From NCBI GenBank assembly GCA_910579215.1, contig CAJTTN010000014.1, positions 1-38,787 on the forward strand: a stretch of DNA of 38,787 nt, in the 5' to 3' direction. This document shows positions 36,913 through 38,787 of the stretch, piece after piece. This stretch comes from an uncultured Anaeroplasmataceae bacterium (GTDB lineage: Bacteria > Bacillota_I > Bacilli_A > Acholeplasmatales > Anaeroplasmataceae). Every line of letters starts with the position of its first letter. Within the stretch, counting starts at the first letter, position 1. The position numbers and the translations under genes are program-made. Under the pieces are notes generated by a model. It saw only the letters and a list, made by a program, of their open reading frames with translations. It searched no databases and was not told the DNA's origin.

Positions 36913-37680
36913 CTACCTTCCTAAAAATAGATTAATGTACTCTAATAGGGCTGACTTATTGTCAATTGCAACCATACATCCCGCTGTAGCAACATGCACA
37001 GCACCCGTTTCCTCAGATACAATAATGGTCAAGGAATCTGTAATCTCAGATATACCTACACCTGCTCTATGACGAGAACCAACGGTTTTGTCTAGAGTTT
37101 CATCCTGAGTCAATACATAATAGGCACCAGCACAAACAATTTTATTTCCTCGAATAATTACACCACCATCATGAAGTGGAGAATCCTTAATGAAAATTTG
37201 TTCCAAAAGTTCTTTTGATATATCAGAGTTCAATTGTATTGCTCGCTCAGCATATTGATCAAGAGAGTTATGCTGCTCAATAGTGATTAAAGCACCAACC
37301 TTAGTAGATGACATATGAAATACTGCGTCAGCAATCGCTTCTTTTGTACTTTGAGTAGAGGAAACAAGCATATCTGCTCTTTGATCTATCTTTCGGTTCG
37401 TATCCATAAGCTTACGTATTTCTGGTGTAGAAATAACAACACATATAATAAGATATGATCCAAAAAAAGCTGGATAAATATATTTTGAAATTTCTAAATT
37501 TACTGCAGTAACAAACCAACTTACAATACCTAGAATAATTCCGATGATAGTAAGAACAAAAATCTTTTTGATTCGTATTGCTAAATATACAAGTAGAGAA
37601 ACAATGATTAAAACAAAATATGCATCAACACATATTCTAGCAACTATATTCTCTTGAAAAAATTTTATTACATTTTCCAT
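36913..37680 (-). CDS. cdaA: Diadenylate cyclase CdaA
   Basis: Makes c-di-AMP from two ATP at the membrane. The 255-aa protein has three helices (~15-35, 38-58, 66-85), then the DAC domain from ~95. Catalytic motifs are SPLHDGGVII (DGG at 171-173, usually DGA) and GSRHRAGVGISE (RHR 203-205). c-di-AMP controls potassium and osmolyte uptake and wall stress. The usual neighbours cdaR (YbbR) and glmM are not downstream. The ATG 37680 has GGTGAT at a good distance; upstream in-frame codons lie within that site. Confidence 0.94.
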   Translation of the reverse strand: MENVIKFFQENIVARICVDAYFVLIIVSLLVYLAIRIKKIFVLTIIGIILGIVSWFVTAVNLEISKYIYPAFFGSYLIICVVISTPEIRKLMDTNRKIDQRADMLVSSTQSTKEAIADAVFHMSSTKVGALITIEQHNSLDQYAERAIQLNSDISKELLEQIFIKDSPLHDGGVIIRGNKIVCAGAYYVLTQDETLDKTVGSRHRAGVGISEITDSLTIIVSEETGAVHVATAGCMVAIDNKSALLEYINLFLGR

Positions 37681-37697
37681 ATACATCACCAATCTAC

Positions 37698-37726
37698 ATT
37701 ATACTATAATTTATTTATAATGAAAA
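37698..37726 (-). promoter_or_regulatory. Promoter candidate of the cdaA operon
   Basis: Minus strand -10 TATAAT (37698-37703), with a weak -35 TTTTCA (37721-37726) at 17 bp. Confidence 0.5.
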
Positions 37727-37782
37727 GAAACAAAACTAAATATATTCTATTTCTTTTCCATTAAATGGATATAACAGTTATT

Positions 37783-37812
37783 AAAAAGAAAAACGACCTA
37801 GATTACTAGGTC
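37783..37812 (-). terminator. Terminator of the tRNA array
   Basis: The perfect stem GACCTAG/CTAGGTC (37795-37812, loop 4) is followed by GTTTTTCTTTTT on the minus strand, 31 bp after tRNA-Thr. Confidence 0.9.
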
Positions 37813-37843
37813 AAAATATAAGAAAAGTTTAAAAAGTTTGAAA

Positions 37844-37919
<76 letters not shown>

Positions 37920-37926
37920 ATTGAAA

Positions 37927-38002
37927 TGGCGGTTCGGACGGGACTTGAACCCGCGATCTCCAGTGTGACAGACTAGCATGTTAACCACTACACCACCGAA
38001 CC
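37927..38002 (-). tRNA. tRNA-Asp (GTC)
   Basis: Anticodon GTC in the loop CTGTCAC; acceptor GGTTCGG/CCGAACC; G discriminator as expected for tRNA-Asp; CCA encoded. Confidence 0.96.
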
Positions 38003-38005
38003 ACT

Positions 38006-38082
<77 letters not shown>

Positions 38083-38091
38083 ATATAGAAT

Positions 38092-38182
38092 TGGCGGAGA
38101 AAGAGGGATTCGAACCCCCGCGGGACTTTCATCCCCTACCGGTTTTCAAGACCGGACCCTTCAACCACTTGGGTATTTCTCC
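38092..38182 (-). tRNA. tRNA-Ser (TGA)
   Basis: A 91-nt class II tRNA with a long variable arm, anticodon TGA, CCA encoded, acceptor GGAGAAA/TTTCTCC. Confidence 0.96.
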
Positions 38183-38195
38183 TTATAAAAATAAC

Positions 38196-38272
38196 TGGTG
38201 GACCCAATAGGACTCGAACCTATGACCGACCGGTTATGAGCCGGTAGCTCTAACCAACTGAGCTATGGGTCC
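38196..38272 (-). tRNA. tRNA with CAT anticodon, probably tRNA-Ile2 (lysidine)
   Basis: Anticodon CAT, loop CTCATAA, acceptor starting GGACCCA with A discriminator. This is close to Gram-positive Ile2 tRNAs, whose C34 is changed to lysidine by TilS to read AUA. Elongator Met is the alternative. Confidence 0.85.
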
Positions 38273-38283
38273 AATCAAAATAT

Positions 38284-38360
38284 TGGTGGCTCCGGAGGGG
38301 GTCGAACCCACGACCTTGCGGGTATGAACCGCACGCTCTAGCCAACTGAGCTACAGAGCC
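38284..38360 (-). tRNA. Elongator tRNA-Met (CAT)
   Basis: Anticodon CAT in GGTTCATACCC, fully paired acceptor GGCTCTG/CGGAGCC (one wobble), CCA encoded. It resembles Bacillus elongator tRNA-Met rather than the initiator. Confidence 0.88.
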
Positions 38361-38386
38361 AAATGTCCTAAAGGATATTTTCATAA

Positions 38387-38462
38387 TGGTGGAGCTAAGC
38401 GGGATCGAACCGCTGACCTCCTGCTTGCAAAACAGGCGCTCTCCCAGCTGAGCTATAGCCCC
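38387..38462 (-). tRNA. tRNA-Ala (TGC)
   Basis: Anticodon TGC, acceptor GGGGCTA/TAGCTCC with the G3-T70 wobble that identifies tRNA-Ala, CCA encoded. Confidence 0.96.
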
Positions 38463-38466
38463 ACGA

Positions 38467-38554
38467 TGGTACCTCGGGCCGGAGTCGAACCGGCACGCCT
38501 TTATGGGGCATGGGATTTTAAGTCCCACGTGTCTACCTATTCCACCACCGAGGC
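38467..38554 (-). tRNA. tRNA-Leu (TAA)
   Basis: An 88-nt class II tRNA, anticodon TAA, long variable arm (TGCCCC/GGCG region), CCA encoded. Confidence 0.95.
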
Positions 38555-38569
38555 ATATCAATTAATAAA

Positions 38570-38645
38570 TGGTGTCCCGTACAGAACTCGAATCTGTGAC
38601 CCCTTGATTAAAAGTCAAGTGCTCTACCAACTGAGCTAACGGGAC
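38570..38645 (-). tRNA. tRNA-Lys (TTT)
   Basis: Anticodon TTT in the loop CTTTTAA, acceptor GTCCCGT/ACGGGAC, CCA encoded. Confidence 0.96.
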
Positions 38646-38651
38646 AAAACA

Positions 38652-38727
38652 TGGTGCCTCAGGGCAGAATCGAACTGCCGACACAAGGATTTTCAGTCCT
38701 TTGCTCTACCGACTGAGCTACCGAGGC
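38652..38727 (-). tRNA. tRNA-Phe (GAA)
   Basis: Anticodon GAA in the loop CTGAAAA, acceptor GCCTCGG with TGAGGC on the 3' side, CCA encoded. Confidence 0.95.
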
Positions 38728-38733
38728 AAAAAA

Positions 38734-38787
38734 TGGTGGAGGTTGACGGGCTCGAACCGCCGACCCTCTGCTTGTAAGGCAGATGCT
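38734..38787 (-). tRNA. tRNA-Val (TAC), 5' part outside the window
   Basis: The 3' two-thirds are present: anticodon loop CTTACAA, T arm GCGGTTCGAGCCCG and encoded CCA. The D arm and acceptor 5' strand lie beyond the window edge. Complete otherwise as far as seen. Confidence 0.9.

Overview
The window is a 38.8-kb AT-rich chromosomal segment from a low-GC, Gram-positive-type bacterium (Bacillota). Evidence for this placement: peptidoglycan genes (a murE-type ligase, alanine racemase), CdaA-type c-di-AMP synthesis, YlmE/YlmH, YutD, YunC, DUF1292, typical sigma-A promoters, and Shine-Dalgarno sites that often use the GGTGAT half of the full site. The spore-former families YunB and YtfJ (GerW) are present. 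Three promoter-like sites resemble sporulation sigma-factor promoters, so the organism is probably a spore former or descends from one. I cannot name the genus. Nearly all genes lie on the minus strand; exceptions are murE, tRNA-His and a 27-codon small ORF.

Layout: 77-4597 is a uvrB - sdaA - rRNA methyltransferase unit. 4755-6266 is a coiled-coil DUF2130 gene, divergent from murE (6403-7815, +). murE converges on rnhA, and both stop codons sit inside one bidirectional terminator. 7804-9299 is ytfI-ytfJ-rnhA with a forespore-like promoter. 9337-12729 is a translationally coupled chain ylmE-ylmH-MATE-mtnN. 12801-14987 holds a small unknown gene, a diacylglycerol-kinase-family gene and a compact alanine racemase. 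15178-15961 is a small island flanked by inverted repeats, carrying one membrane-protein gene with atypical base composition. 15987-18169 has a lipoprotein, a HAD phosphatase and a WYL regulator. 18249-20586 has galU and a membrane protein with a charged tail, then tRNA-His. 20843-22477 has a CBS-domain gene, ribosomal protein L19 with a long leader, and a DUF1292 gene. 22481-27241 has a GH28 glycosidase, a Wzz-type chain-length protein, dUTPase and phosphoglucose isomerase.

27322-29747 carries a PAP2-like gene, an NfuA-type Fe-S scaffold, yutD, and yunC-yunB behind a sigma-E-like promoter. 29984-32700 is a ferrous-iron operon, feoA-feoB plus two small Cys-rich membrane proteins, with two palindromic operator copies at its promoter. 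32824-33895 has a low-molecular-weight phosphatase and two related small membrane proteins. 33993-35103 is ispD-ispF. 35149-37680 is cdaA followed by a 60-aa membrane protein and a membrane PAS-PAS-degenerate-GGDEF protein, in place of the usual cdaR-glmM. 37844 to the window end is an array of eleven tRNA genes, the last one cut by the window edge.

Most likely new biology: (1) the cdaA operon, which pairs diadenylate cyclase with a protein shaped like the sensor half of GdpP but lacking its phosphodiesterase half; (2) a set of sporulation-type promoters with one shared compact leader geometry, one of them driving an overlooked 27-aa membrane peptide; (3) widespread overlap of terminators with the next gene's promoter or ribosome binding site.
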